Part shown: positions 34,222 through 45,739 of the stretch, in pieces | Position numbering within the stretch: position 1 is the first letter of the stretch | Layout: every line of letters begins with the position of its first letter | DNA from: Theocolax elegans | Taxonomy: Eukaryota > Arthropoda > Insecta > Hymenoptera > Cerocephalidae | Assembly: GCA_026168455.1 (NCBI GenBank) | Contig: CM047429.1 | Span: 1,601,370 to 1,665,369 of the forward strand | DNA length: 64,000 nt | Reading direction: 5' to 3' | Made by a program: the position numbers and the translations under genes | The notes under the pieces: model-generated | Database searches by the model: none | Told to the model about the DNA's origin: nothing | What the model saw: only the letters and a program-made list of their open reading frames with translations

Positions 34222-35467
34222 TGTGACGGGCATAACCATATATATAGATGTATGGTTAGGCTCCAGTCACATAGATTAATAGCTCAAGCGGTAGAGTGTA
34301 AGCGCGCCACGCAAGAGGTTCGGGTTCAAGCCCGACTCTCGGAAGATTTTTTTAATTATTTAAATTAATTTATTTAAATAATTAATAAATCAAAATTAAT
34401 AAAATTTATAATTTTATTTAAAAATTTTTTTATTTTGCAAAATATACATATTCTGAAATTGAAATACGACTAAAATTGACTAAGTTGCAAATTTATATTG
34501 CTATAGTTAATATTAATAACATTTGAAATTATACATTATATTATAATATATAATTGTACATTATATATATATATATAAAATATATGTAAGAAAAGTGATA
34601 AAAAATAAATAAGTATTTGAACAATAAATTAAAGTAAAATGAATTAAAATTAAAATTAAGATTGTTTTTCACGTTTGTTAATTATTATATTAATATAAAA
34701 GTCAGATTTTGAAAACTAATGAAAATCGATATAAAGACAGAGAGGTTGACGACCCTGTGCCAAAATCATATGAAACAACAAGGAGGATAATGAGAAGAGA
34801 GGGAAGCCGAAAACTCCAGCTGTAGGTGTGAAGAAGGTGGGAGAGCAGTCCCCACCTCTAACCAAATGTACAAAACCGGCCGTCTCTCTGTCGAAATCAG
34901 CATTCGCCTCGAGCTGTAAGGCGAGGAAGGAAGCACCCTCCTCGCCACTTCTAGAAAGAAATGAATATTGCTATTTAAATTTTGTGAGTTTGATTGAACA
35001 GCTTGAGGTGTAATGTTCATTTGAAGGTACTTGGATAAGATGGAATGCTGGAATCATTCCAATCTTTACCCAAATCCTTTTATCATTTAAAGCCAATTCC
35101 TTAGAATACATTCGGACGAAAAGGAGCTCTAGATTCGCTTTTTCTCTACCCGAATTATTCAAATTTTCCTTTTTTCCATAGAAAAATACTCAGATGATGT
35201 GGAATACTGGATTTATTCCAACATCTACCTGATTTTTTCAAATAATACATTCACCAAAGAGTTTATTGGGCGAGGCCGAATGCTGGATTCGTTCGAACCT
35301 CTACCCAACCTCTTATTCCATTAAAATATCCAGAAATCGTTCTGGGATGAAAAGAAACACTGGATTTGTTTCTAATCTATCCCAGACGTTTTCACTGTAG
35401 ACATTTATTACGGTCCTGCTAAAAATAAATGTGTTTTTATGTAAAGGATAAAAATAAGCCCGTTACA
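34222..35467 (+). repeat. 3' LTR of the gypsy element (1246 bp)
   Basis: It starts TGTGACGGGC and ends GCCCGTTACA, a 10 bp inverted repeat with one mismatch. It contains a tRNA-like patch at 34276-34350 (A-box TAGCTCAAGCGGTAGAG, B-box GGGTTCAAGCCC, then a T run), TA-rich DNA at 34430-34630 and the part shared with the 5' LTR (34637-35282). Short frames inside it recur in the 5' LTR and are not genes. Confidence 0.8.
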
Positions 35468-36700
35468 ATATAGAATAAATAAACGCAGCTATTTAATATT
35501 AACTCGTAGCTTTTTCACACAATGCTTATTTCTGTTTTTGTACAACAGTATTTTATGGAACTAGAGTGTTAAATGTAATTTTTTACATTAATGTAATTGC
35601 TACGTAAACACGAATGACTTGCGTTATCACACAAGTGTGCGAATATTTTTTACAACACGAAGTGCTCTTTTAGTAAATAAGAGTACTTGACAAATGAATT
35701 TTTTCATGTTGCACTCACTTTCTTGAAGAGCAACATGTTACGCACCGATAAGAGTATACGAAATCGCATCTTACGCGCAATATTGATAGAGTCAGAAAGT
35801 AATTTATTCTTACATAGACGTATGCATATTAAAGATTTAACAATTAGATTAATATTAAACATTTTTTAAATCTAATAAATTCAAGTGAATAAGATATAAA
35901 ATATATTCACTTAAATTACGAAATAACTTCATTATATCTGAGCTCGGAAATAAATTATAAATTAAATATATCTTTTTGAATAAAAATTACCAATGAAATG
36001 TGGTATTTGATAATTTCCTCCTACTAAATCTAATAAACAATAAATAATTATATATTGTATTTGCTAATTAATCAAATAAATTTGTATAAAGACAAATTCT
36101 TAATATCTCTTTAAACGTTACTCATAAAAATGAACAAAATGTGAAATTACAGCTTAAAATTAGATTTTTCAAATCTGAGATATAAGCAGTTTAAAAAACA
36201 ATGAAAAAATTTCCAAAATCAAATATCTTGGAAACTATTTGTCATATGCAGCCAACCAAAGAAAACCTCTATGATTATTTTGAAATCTAACTTTTCCTAA
36301 ATTTTGGACTAAAAAAAGTACGATTTAAAACTTGAACGAAAGGAAAGTATTTGTTTCTTTCATTTAATTTTCTTACTCGAGAACAAAGAATAATTAAGAT
36401 TTAAAAATATTTTTTACTACATGAAGTTCTTGATCTTGCCAGTAAACTGAATTCTTTTCTATTAAAAATACAAGCAGTATTTAGAACTACGAATTTTTAA
36501 AAAAAATTGTTTATTTTGCAATAACTCAATAACGAATAAAGATAGCTGAACAAACCTGAAAGCAGAAATTAAATAAATTTGTTGTACGAATTACCATTCC
36601 TTAAATACAGCTATTTTAGCAATAACAATGAAAATATTTAAAAACCAATTTTTAAAAGCCAAAAATCAACTCAAATTTAAAAGCATTTAAAATGACTTAT
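35468..36700. other. AT-rich non-coding DNA
   Basis: No coding frame, repeat or RNA gene recognised. Confidence 0.3.
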
Positions 36701-37953
36701 AAGGTAAAAGACCCAGTGATTGGACAGCTAAGGCTATTGTCTGTATTAATACCAGTACATATATAAAATACTACTGAAAGGTCATAAAAGTATAATGGAT
36801 TGATAGATGAGGATCTGATTTTTAAAATCAGCTACTATAATGATTAATTTAATGAAATATAGAATTAAAATAAATAAAAATCTATGCATATCAATGTGAT
36901 GTAGTTATTGGACACTATTTATGACATGTTGTAGTGATTGGACACAGGTGTCCTAGTGTTTGGACATGCATATAAATTATACAATTATAAATGTTTTATT
37001 ATCATAAATTAATGAATATTTTAAAACAATATAAATAAATAATATTATTATAAAAACATAAGTCATAAAAACATAAAATTGTACTTTTTGGCACTGTAAA
37101 TGTCTAACTTTCATTTCTCACCGACATTCTTATTTTAAATATACTTAACAGCTTTGATTACACTTTCTTGTGTGTAGTTTTTTTAAAATTTTTGACATTT
37201 TTAATGTAAAAAAATATTTTATATTTAATTAAATCTGTTCGATGTTTGAGTAAGGTTATAATAGGTTAAGTTTACTATTTACTGCTAAAATAATTGTTTT
37301 TTTGACAAAAACATTATACATGCAATTAATAATAATCAACTAAAGAGGGTTATAATTATTTAAAATATAAAGATACTGACTGAAATTCAGTTAGAAAAAT
37401 AAAAATGCTGAATAATAAGGACTCCGAAAAGTTGTTCAGTCGACATACACAAACCTTCAATGATTACACTACTGCCAGTTATCTTTCATTAGTAATTGGA
37501 CACGGTAATTTTTAAACTTTAAATTATATATTCAGTCAATCGAAATTTTTTTATAGATTCTCAATATAATAAATAATCTTAATAAACTGTATTTGATCAA
37601 AAAACATGATTTATATTTTAGTTACAAGCTTAAGTAATATTGGTTCAACGCTAATAAAAACATTAAGATGGCGATTATAATGCATTGACTTGGTAACTAT
37701 TCGTAATATTTATTTGTTCACGATAGCACCAAGTACATTTACGTATTTATTTTATTTGTAATTAGGATAATCAATAGTTATAAAAAAATATCTATTTTTT
37801 TTAACCTAAAAATATTTATTTGTATTTAATAATTATATACCCTAGCGGAAAAAATAAAAAAATAAGAAAACATAAAAAGCAGCAATATAACATAACGATA
37901 TGTAAGTAAACGTAGAGAAAGGTAACATTTCATCTGTTTTTGGACACTTTTAC
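36701..37953. mobile_element. Non-coding DNA element with TTGGACA subterminal repeats
   Basis: It starts AAGGTAAAAGACCCAGTGAT and ends TGGACACTTTTAC, a short inverted match (GTAAAAG). ATTGGACA-type words recur near 36720, 36907, 36938, 36958 and 37497. The AAGGTAAAAG start equals that of 8759-9871. No transposase. It lies immediately before Helitron copy 3. Confidence 0.45.
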
Positions 37954-38092
37954 GTTTTTTTACTTTCTCTTGCGTTTTTCCAATTATTTTATAATAAGTC
38001 TACACTCATTATAAGTGAGTAAAAATTTACACCAAATGATGTTAATAGTATTAGTATAATAAAATTATAAAAAAAATTTTCAGAAATTAATC

Positions 38093-38640
38093 ATGAACAT
38101 GGGACATCATTTTTACAATGTAATACAACAAGATAGAAATTCAACGAATGGAATGATAGATGATAGGCATATGCTTGAATTTAAGAAAGTAAATCCACAT
38201 TTTAAAATGCAAGATACAATTTTTTTAGTGGTCCAAGTGATATGGAACGCTGGATTTGCATTTGGTATGATAAAGAATTTATTCATGTATTTGATAGTTT
38301 AAATTCAGGTCTTCGAAATGATCACTTGAAATACATAAACAGATTATTTCCCAATAAAAAATCAATTACAATTGTACAGGAATACGTTCAAAATCAATCA
38401 AAAACTTACAATTGAGGTTTATTTGCTATAACTTTCGCAATATCAATTTCTAATGGTGTTTGTCCTTGTAATATAATATTCGATGAATCAATGATGAGAA
38501 GCCATTTATAAACGATTTATAAAAGTCAATTAGTTAAAATGTTTCCTATTTTGAGAAGTGGTATTCCAAATACTCAGAGTCATAAAAACAATATTGTAAT
38601 TCATAATTTAAAACAACTTTTTAAAAATTATATTATTGAT
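38093..38640 (+). pseudogene. C48/Ulp1-like peptidase, copy 3, catalytic Cys lost
   Basis: It keeps the N-terminal leader (MNMGHHFYNVIQQDRN) missing in copy 2. A deletion after KMQDTIF removes about 20 residues. The codon for the catalytic Cys is TGA at 38413-38415 (TAC AAT TGA GGT) where copy 2 has TGT, and a second stop follows near 38508. The His block is MERW instead of MGHW. The domain is dead here, but its position directly ahead of the Rep shows the original gene order. Confidence 0.75.
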
Positions 38641-39130
38641 TAATGAGTCAATCGATTTAATTAAACAAGATAACCAATTTCATAAAGAATTAAAAGACAA
38701 AATGACGACTATTAATGATAGTAAAACAGAAATAACAAAACAAAAAACAAAACTTACTTTTGCTGATACACTAAAACTACAAATTAAAGATGTAGATATG
38801 AAGAAATCACACGAAGAAGTATCTAAAAAAATATATGAAATTAAAGATTTAACAGTATCATTATCAAAAATAAGTTTTAACCAACAGAATAAACAGCTAG
38901 ACGTTATAAAAAACAAACCCTTTGAAATAAAACAAAAAAACAAAATTAATAAATCAGAATGTAAAAGAAAATTACCACCATCTCAATGTGAAGATGGAGA
39001 AATAGAATTAGCAACAGTTAAAGACAAAAAAATAAATCAAATGACTCAAGAACAAAAAATAGCCGAACCAGAACTGCAACGTAAGTTTAGAGCATCACAA
39101 TCTGTAGATAAAAAAAAGAAATGTCAATAA
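38636..39130 (+). pseudogene. Helitron coiled-coil segment, copy 3
   Basis: A 164-codon Lys/Glu-rich frame continuous in plan with the peptidase: IDLIKQDNQFHKELKDKM, then EVSKKIYEIKDLTVSLSKIS with heptad spacing, then a basic tail with the first FRASQSVDKKK unit. It matches 16380-16950. Function unknown; a spacer or oligomerisation region between peptidase and Rep is an inference. Confidence 0.65.
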
Positions 39131-39600
39131 TAAAAAATAAAAAGCAAGCAAAGAGAACATATGGCTGAAGAAGACAAATTAGCTGAGGCAAAGCGAGTGC
39201 GTGAGTTTAGAGCATCTCAATCTGCAGATAAAAAAAAAGTAATCTCAATAATAAAAAGCAATTAAAGAGAACAAACGACTGAAGAATACAAATTAGCTGA
39301 GGCAAAGCGAGTGCGTGAGTTTAGAGCATTTCAATCTGCAGATAAAAAAAAAAAAATCTCAATGATAAAAACCAAGAAAAGGATACAAATGACTGAAGAA
39401 CAAAAATTAGCCGAAGCAGAACGACAACGTAAGTTTAGAGCAGCACAATCTGCAGATAAAAAAAAAAGAAATCTCTAGAATAAAGAGTGAGAAAAGAAAA
39501 CAAATGATGAAGGAACACAAATTAGCTGAACCAGAACGAATATACAAATTTTGGGCTTCACAATTTGAAGATAAAAAAATGAAATCATTAAAATGAAGAG
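39040..39600 (+). repeat. Five ~116 bp repeats encoding basic units
   Basis: The word AGAGCATCTCAATCTGCAGAT (one or more changes in most units) recurs at 39090, 39207, 39323, 39437 and 39552. Each unit encodes a ~39-residue segment of the type KLAEAKRVREFRASQSADKK. A-runs of 7-12 bases follow the motif and differ in length between units, throwing units into different frames. Confidence 0.8.
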
Positions 39601-40227
39601 TGAAACAGATCGAAAACGAAAATGTAGTATATCTCAATCTAGAAAAAATGAAGTTGTAATAACTAAAAGTAAAAAAAGAAAACAAATGACCAAAGTACAT
39701 AAGTTGGTAGAATTTGATGAATCTACAATTGAGTGCAATTACCTTGGAAAACTTATTTACGAATGTCAATTTTGCGAAGCAAAACATTTCAAAAATGAAA
39801 TAAAAAATGATAATAAGTATGCCGATTGTTGTGATAGAAACAAAGTAAAACTTGAATGTATCAATCCGTATCCTGAAACTTTTAAAACTTATTTATTAGA
39901 CAATCTAATAAAGATAAAAATTTTAAACAAAATATAAGAATTTACAACAATTTATTAGCATTTGCAACTTTTGGTGCAAAATTAGCTCATTTTACTACTG
40001 CTGGACCGCAAGTATTAAAATGTTGTGGTCAAATTTACCACAATACGTATGCTTTACATCCAAATGAATTTGATAGTCTAAAATTTGGCCAATTATATAT
40101 ACTAGACAATAAAATAGCAAATGAATATAGATTATCTCAATGTCATCATAACAATTTAGCCAACGAATTAATACAAGAATTAGATAGTGTACTACGTGAA
40201 ATAAATCCATTTGCAAATTCATATAAA
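39593..40227 (+). pseudogene. Helitron N-terminal region with Cys pairs
   Basis: The frame 39593-39937 contains YECQFCEAKHF and later CCDRNKVKL...NPYPE, the CxxC...H block found ahead of Helitron Rep domains. After a frame change near 39935 the sequence continues (LLAFATFGA, VLKCCGQIYHNTYALHPNE) to 40227. Both are recognisable Helitron sequence but out of a single frame. Confidence 0.75.
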
Positions 40228-41560
40228 ATGATACATGAAATCGAAAAAGAAGAACATGTACGTTCAACTGAATTAAATCGTCCAGTTAAAGAAATCAAAA
40301 TGTATTTAACTAGAGATAAAACATTAAAAAATAAATCACAAATAGCAGTTTGTAATGAACTTGCTATCGTATATGTTGGAGAAAATGGAGAACCACCTCC
40401 CAATAGAGATATATGTATTTTTCAAAAAGGAAAAAAACCTCAAACAATTGCAATTATTAACAAAGGTATTGATCCATTAATATTTCCATACGGTGATTCA
40501 GATTGGGAACCATTTATAAAAAGTTCAGGTGAACGAAAATATGATAATATAACTGCTTTACAATATTATTCATACAGATTTAGTATACGAAAAGAATTTA
40601 ATCCATGTTTAAATCTCAAAAGCTTATCCAACCAATTTATTCTCAATTTGTGGACGAAAGTTGTAAATAATCGTTTATATTTTATAAGAAAAGATCAACA
40701 TAATATACGAACGGAACAATATAAAGGTTTAATGGATCAACTTAACAATAGATGTAGCAATGAAAATATTTCTATTGGTAAAATGGTTATTCTTCCATCT
40801 AGTTTCATAGGCAGCCCAACAGCAATGTAACAGAACTTTTTAGATGCAACAACCATAATGCAAAATAATGGAAAACCGGACATTTTTGTAACAATGGCAT
40901 GTAATCCCAAATGGAAAGAATTCACAGAAAACTTATTAGAATACGAAGATACACTCGATAGACCAGATCTAATAGTACGAGTATTTGATCAGAAAGTAAA
41001 TGTATTAATGAATGAGTTACTGCAGCAAGAAATTCTTGGTAAATTTAATTCATACATTTATGTAATCGAATTTCAAAAACACGGATTACCTCATATTCAT
41101 ATGTTATTATGGCTAGATGAAAAAGATGAAATTCAAAACACAGATCAAATTAATAATCTCATATGTGCTGAAATTCCTAATAGAAACAAATTTCCAAGAT
41201 TATATGAGTTAATAAAACAAAATATGATTCATGGCCCTTGTGGAGTTCAGAATAAAAATAGTGTCTGCATGGATGAAACTAAAACGTATTGCACAAAAGA
41301 TTTTCGAAAATGTTTTACTTCACAAACAGAATTATCTCATAATGGTTGTTCTATTTATCGCAGACGGAATGATGGATCACTAATTATATACTCCAAAAAC
41401 AAAACTGCGGATAATACTTTTGTTGTTCCATATAATCCATATGTACTTCTAAAACTTGAATGTCATATAAATGTAGAAATATGTAGTACAATAAAATCTG
41501 TAAAATACTAATTTAAGTATCTTTACAAAGGTCCAGACACAGCTTTAATAAAATTTAGTA
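40228..41560 (+). pseudogene. Helitron_like_N and Rep (HUH) domain
   Basis: 40228-40830 holds NELAIVYVGENGEPP and DPLIFPYGDSDW followed by the Helitron_like_N region. One in-frame TAA (40828-40830) separates it from 40858-41511, which has PDIFVTMACNPKW and the two-His HUH motif in HGLPHIHMLLWL (near 41085-41120) that binds the metal for nicking. The Tyr region (FKYLYKGPD near 41512-41535) follows a TAA in place of a Leu codon. Nicking would start rolling-circle transposition. The frame then runs into an insertion at 41576. Confidence 0.9.
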
Positions 41561-41575
41561 ATATGGAAACTAACA

Positions 41576-42814
41576 TGTATTCTATGACTGTACTAGAGTC
41601 TTTCATTAGGGCAGTGTCACCGTATCAATCCGCAGTATTTATTGCCCCGGAAGCCCTCGTCATATAAGTTTCACATCTTATCGGTTTCACTTATCGGTGA
41701 TGGTGCCTAAAGATCTTCCGATGCGTTCGGACTGTGAAGCTCTCTGAGAGCCTCCTCTGGCATCGATTAACCCCGATGAGAGGCCACTTAGTTAGTGTAC
41801 CGAAACTCCTTACGATGGCCCGCCACCTTTCGACGGTTAGCATAGAGCCGTAATCTTCGGTGGGGATGCGGCGGTGTTTAGCTCCCCGCCGTCTTCCGCT
41901 TTCGAACATAAGCGGCATCCGGGTCAATCACGCTTAACCCGTCAAGCCTGCTTGCAACCACATAGGACACAGAGTCCAACCCTCCTGGGACACGCTAACG
42001 TTTCACTTTGACACAGAGTTACGCCAACGTGGTGCTCGTACCCAGTCCCCGTGTACCACAGTAAAGTCATATTGGTCCAACTTTCGACATGCCGAAACAC
42101 ATCTCCTTATTACTCCCCGGGGAGGTTTTGCGGTAGGTGACCTAACGTTCGAACATTTTGTGAAGGATGAAGCATTCGACAGTCCTTTCACAAATTATCC
42201 AAGGGATAACATTCGAAGAATCCCTTGGAAGAGAGAAAAAAGCGTACAAACGAAATTTTGTACGCAACGGTGTTTTAAACATCTTACCCTACGCAAAGTC
42301 TTCAGTTCGGATGTGTACCACAACTCGACTTACTGACTTTATACGCAGAAATTTTTGATGAAAGGGACACCCTTCTGTGAGTCATCCCAGCAACTTTTAT
42401 CGTCTGGATGAGGAACTAATTCGGTCCGAATGTGCCCCAAAACGGACCTCGAGAGGCCCGCCTCGGCATTTTGACGCTACACGTAGTACACCCCGAAGGG
42501 TATCTACTTTAATTTAGCGGCCGTCCCTTCATCCCTAGGTAGAGTCTCCCTTGACGAAGTCGCCCAGATGAATAGAATAATCGTTAACGGCATATCTTCG
42601 ACAAACTAAGCGTGTTAGTAAACCAAGAAATATAGCATGTTAAGCAGTCGATCGCCGACACAGACTCGACGAAACAACTCGATTTCGAGGCGCACTAGTG
42701 GCAATCCTCTTCCTCTACTGTCGTAGGAGGTATATATTGGACTCTCGGAAATGGGGGCCGAGTCACTCACCCTCACCTAACCCCCGGTAAACCAGGAGCA
42801 AGTCTCCGCCACTT
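41576..42814 (-). mobile_element. Unidentified 1.24 kb GC-rich insertion in Helitron Rep
   Basis: It is flanked by a 14 bp direct repeat, TATGGAAACTAACA, at 41562-41575 and 42815-42828. Removing the insert and one repeat brings the two Helitron parts (NMETN and NNVEVEKV) next to each other. The insert is much richer in GC than its surroundings, has no inverted ends and no poly(A). Frames on the minus strand (41691-41927, 42003-42191) are short and match nothing I know. A long target duplication fits target-primed retroelements (LINE or SINE type). The strand is a guess. Confidence 0.6.
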
Positions 42815-42947
42815 TATGGAAACTAACAATGTAGAAGTTGAAAAGGTGCAAAAACAAAATATAACAAATTATGATGAAATTTCAGAATATATTTCTACGA
42901 GGTACGTTTGTCCGCCCGAGGTTATTTATCGTTTGAAGGAATTCTGA
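42815..42947 (+). pseudogene. Helitron Rep-helicase linker fragment
   Basis: It encodes a stretch with NYDEISEYISTRYVCPPE and IYRLKEF, the conserved block after the Rep domain in Helitron proteins. It ends at 42947, where a repeat begins and the helicase motifs I-III should have followed. Confidence 0.75.
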
Positions 42948-43357
42948 GTTGTAATGTTGTGATTACCATAACCTCACTTCTAATCCTCTCCTAGCATGTA
43001 GCTGTCAGTTACTGTGTGTAACTACATGCTTCCTTGTCTCCTCCTAATTAGGAATATTATTCATTATACTTAATGTGTTGCAACTTCCTGGAGTCTTCTT
43101 GCTGCTTGAGCTGCTTAGTCGGGCACCATGGGCCATCGTAGGCTGCTTCATGGTCCTGGTGCGATGCCTCCTGGAAGTCGTTTCGCATCTCCTGACATGC
43201 TGCTTCATTGTGCTACGTGGAAGGAACTAAGAGAACTCTTGGGGATTTGGGGAGTTTATGGTTAGGTTAGGTAGGCTTAGAGATGTGAGGATAGGTAGGC
43301 TAGTTTATATTGGGACTCGCTCGCTTATTATTTTGACAGGTATAACATACCTTGTCA
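42948..43357 (+). repeat. GGTAGG repeat with terminal hairpin, copy 3, in Helitron
   Basis: It shares TAACCTCACTT, GGATAGGTAGGC, GGGACTCGCTCGCT and the end TTGACAGGTATAA with 21640-21914. The terminal hairpin is at 43334-43357 (TGACA-GGTAT ... ATACC-TTGTCA). It sits where about 0.8 kb of helicase coding sequence is missing. Confidence 0.55.
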
Positions 43358-43714
43358 CATGATATATTTGGACATAAAATAAACATCAACGATTTATCTA
43401 CTCTTAAAGACAAAATTATACTTTCTCCAAGAAATAATGACGTTTTAGCTATTAATAATGAAATTGTTGAAAGAATTGAAGGTGACAGTAAAGTATATTT
43501 GAGCATCGATAGTTTTAATAATGATGAAAATAATAAATTAGACGAATCAATTACGATTGAATTTTTAAATTCTTTAATGACAAATGGCTTACCACCCCAT
43601 AAATTAGTGTTAAAGAAAGGAATGATCATAATGTTACTTAGGAATTTGAATTTAAATGGAGGTTTATGTAATGGTACCAGACTCTATTACCGAATTAAAA
43701 CAATATACTACTAG
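43358..43714 (+). pseudogene. Helitron PIF1-like helicase, middle fragment
   Basis: It contains LKDKIILSPRNNDVLAINNE and LPPHKLVLKKGMIIMLLRNL, followed by GGLCNGTRL, the block typical of Helitron helicases before motif V. The similarity stops right after NGTRL (about 43690). The following residues of the domain appear at 63716-64000. Confidence 0.85.
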
Positions 43715-44155
43715 CCAAAATGCTCGCTTCGCTCGCAGTTAAATAGTATTGTTAACATAATAATTCTTTACCATCAAATTACATGTAATGTAATATTCAA
43801 AAAATTACTTTTTAAAAACTATTTAGTAAAATAATTTATAGTACTAGTAATTAAATAAATATTACAATCATATAATTTGTTGGGGTAAATCCGTAATAAT
43901 TAATAGAAGAATGATCATTTTTACTATTTATATCATTATCAATTTTTGTTATTCCCAATAATTAATTCTAATATAATTATTTACATTAATACCTGATAAA
44001 TATTATATAATTCATAATAGATCGATTCATATTAATAAATTATTAATTATAACATTCCAATTAGAATTTAAAATACAACATGTACTAGGATGACAAATAT
44101 TAGAAGTTCAAATAGAAATAACGATTTGTTTTTACAATTTTTGATATATTGTTTA
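43715..44155. other. AT-rich non-coding DNA
   Basis: A CGCTCGCTTCGCTCG-like palindromic patch lies near 43720; otherwise nothing is recognised. It is the left end of the ~20 kb block that separates the two helicase parts. Confidence 0.3.

Positions 44156-44222
<67 letters not shown>
44156..44222. repeat. (TA)n microsatellite
   Basis: About 66 bp of uninterrupted AT dinucleotides. The apparent Ile/Tyr-rich frames on both strands come from it. 44223-44689 is non-coding except a B-box-like CCCGGTTCAAATCCGGG on the minus strand near 44640, which looks like a tRNA-derived remnant. Confidence 0.95.
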
Positions 44223-44225
<3 letters not shown>

Positions 44226-44689
44226 CATTAAAAAATCCCACTGGAGATCTCAGATCATATCCCAGGTAAGATTCATACCAAAAACTCATTTCAGCAATTT
44301 TTCGTTCATTACACGTTTTAAACCTTCTTATGTCGATTGATAACTTATTTAAGTGGGTATCATTCTCAATTACAAATACAAATTTCGCACCAGAAAATAG
44401 CAGACGAAAAAACAACTAATTTACTTATAACAATTAATAAAAACAAATTTACTCAAAAACAGGAGTTAGTTGCCCTCCGTTATGTAATTATCTATCATTT
44501 TACAAAGCTTCAAGTTATTATAACAACATGTCACCGAGAAAACCTTGAAAAATGCAATATTCTTATAATTTCTTGTATAAAAAATAAAATTCAACTCTTC
44601 AGACATTTTCGAAATTTCATTGAAAACAGCTTCAGCCCGGATTTGAACCGGGACCTAGCTCTTACTCTCGCACTCTGTTATTCTAGCTT

Positions 44690-45022
44690 TCGTTTTCTCT
44701 CTCTGTCTCATTCTATCTATCTCTCATTCTCTCTATCTCTCATACTCTCTCTCATTCTCTCTATCTCTCATTCTCTCTATCTCTCATACTCTCTCTCATT
44801 CTCTCTATCTCTCATACTCTCTCTCACTCTCTCACTGATGATCTCACTCATTCTCTCTCCCTCACTCACACAGACTCTCATTCTTACTCATTCTCACTCT
44901 CGAACTCCCTCACTCTCCCTCATTCTCTCTCTCGCTCTGTACCTCTCGTTCTCTGTTTCTATCTCTCATACTCTCTCTCTCATTCTCTCACTCACTCTTT
45001 CTCTCTCTCTCTCTTTACGTTA
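44690..45022. repeat. (CT)n-rich compound microsatellite
   Basis: TCTCTCATTCTCTCTATCTC-type units. The long Leu/Ser-rich frame through it is low complexity, not a gene. It is the left part of the array into which the following LINEs are inserted. Confidence 0.95.
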
Positions 45023-45735
45023 CAAAGGCAGTTGTCTCCCTGTGCGTGCTTGAATTTTGCTGACTAATGCTTTAATTATTCCTCACTTTGACTATGCTTG
45101 TCTCGTATTTTTAGATCTTCCATCTTATCTTAATATTAAAGTTCAAAGCATGTGTAATTGTTAGATTGTGTTGTTGTTAGATTTATTTTTCATCTAAGAC
45201 GTGAGGTAACATTGCAGCCTTTCTATGATCAGCTAAACTGGCTTCCATTAAATGTTCGACGGAAATATTTCCTTGGTCTTTTATGTATAAATTGTTGGCC
45301 ACCCAAACACCTCAATATTTATTCGATAAGCTGGCTTTTGATGGCATTGAATTGCGTAGATCCAAACGAGTAAATACTGTTTTTAACCTACCTAATGTTA
45401 CGAATCTTTCGTGTAAATCTTCGTTTATTTATTCAGTAATGGAAACGTGGGATAATATCCCATCTAGAATAAGAGAGTGCTCTAATGTAAATATTTGTAA
45501 AATGTATTATAAAAACTTTCTCCATGAGGATGGATAGCGACTTATCCGATTTTATGTCCAATGCTTGCGACGTAGATGATTTTAATTTTAATTTAGCGTG
45601 AATTATTATTTTACATATGTATTATCGGTTATATTAATTCTTCTTTAGTTGTCTAATTTATTTTATATGTCCTATTTTATATGATTAGAGCCATCCGGTT
45701 GTATCAACTTTGGCTCAAATAAATATAGTTATCAA
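45023..45735 (+). pseudogene. LINE 3' fragment A (RT C-terminal region), different family
   Basis: It encodes, across two frames, IIPHFDYACLVF then LRREVTLQPFYDQLNWLPLN and PQYLFDKLAFDG, the region after the palm domain of LINE reverse transcriptases. The sequence differs clearly from the neighbouring LINE family. It ends in a GTTG-TAT-CAAC hairpin (near 45701), AAATAAATA and then a CT tract. It is 5'-truncated and broken by stops. Confidence 0.7.
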
Positions 45736-45739
45736 TCGA

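Larger units (their letters stand above)
22601..35467 (+). mobile_element. Ty3/gypsy LTR retrotransposon, rearranged and interrupted
   Basis: LTR-like ends (22601-23248 and 34222-35467) enclose, in order: a gag fragment, integrase, a second gag, protease, then after an inserted 5 kb block RT and RNase H. A normal element would read gag-PR-RT-RH-IN, so integrase has been displaced upstream. A 40 bp stretch is shared at the two break sites (23753-23793 and 34072-34111). Frames carry many stops. No env-like frame was recognised. Confidence 0.8.
37985..43714 (+). mobile_element. Helitron copy 3 (peptidase, Rep, partial helicase)
   Basis: In order: C48-like peptidase, coiled coil, ~117 bp basic repeats, Helitron N-terminal zinc-like region, Helitron_like_N, Rep with HUH, and a late helicase fragment. 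It is interrupted by foreign DNA at 41576-42814 and 42948-43345, and the helicase motifs I-III are missing. Helitrons transpose by rolling-circle replication. Confidence 0.88.

Noticed and set aside
34276..34350. tRNA gene inside the gypsy 3' LTR
   Set aside because: Anticodon arm does not fold; more likely a tRNA-derived insertion in the LTR.
22601..35467. Endogenous retrovirus with env
   Set aside because: No frame with signal peptide, furin site or transmembrane segment was seen after integrase or before the 3' LTR; kept as an env-less gypsy element.
41576..42814. rRNA-derived insertion
   Set aside because: GC content suggested rDNA, but I could not match any conserved rRNA core segment on either strand; left as unidentified.
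44337..45053. 238-codon Leu/Ser-rich frame; similar ones at 46107-46373 and 56110-56550
   Set aside because: Translation of (CT)n microsatellites; low complexity only.
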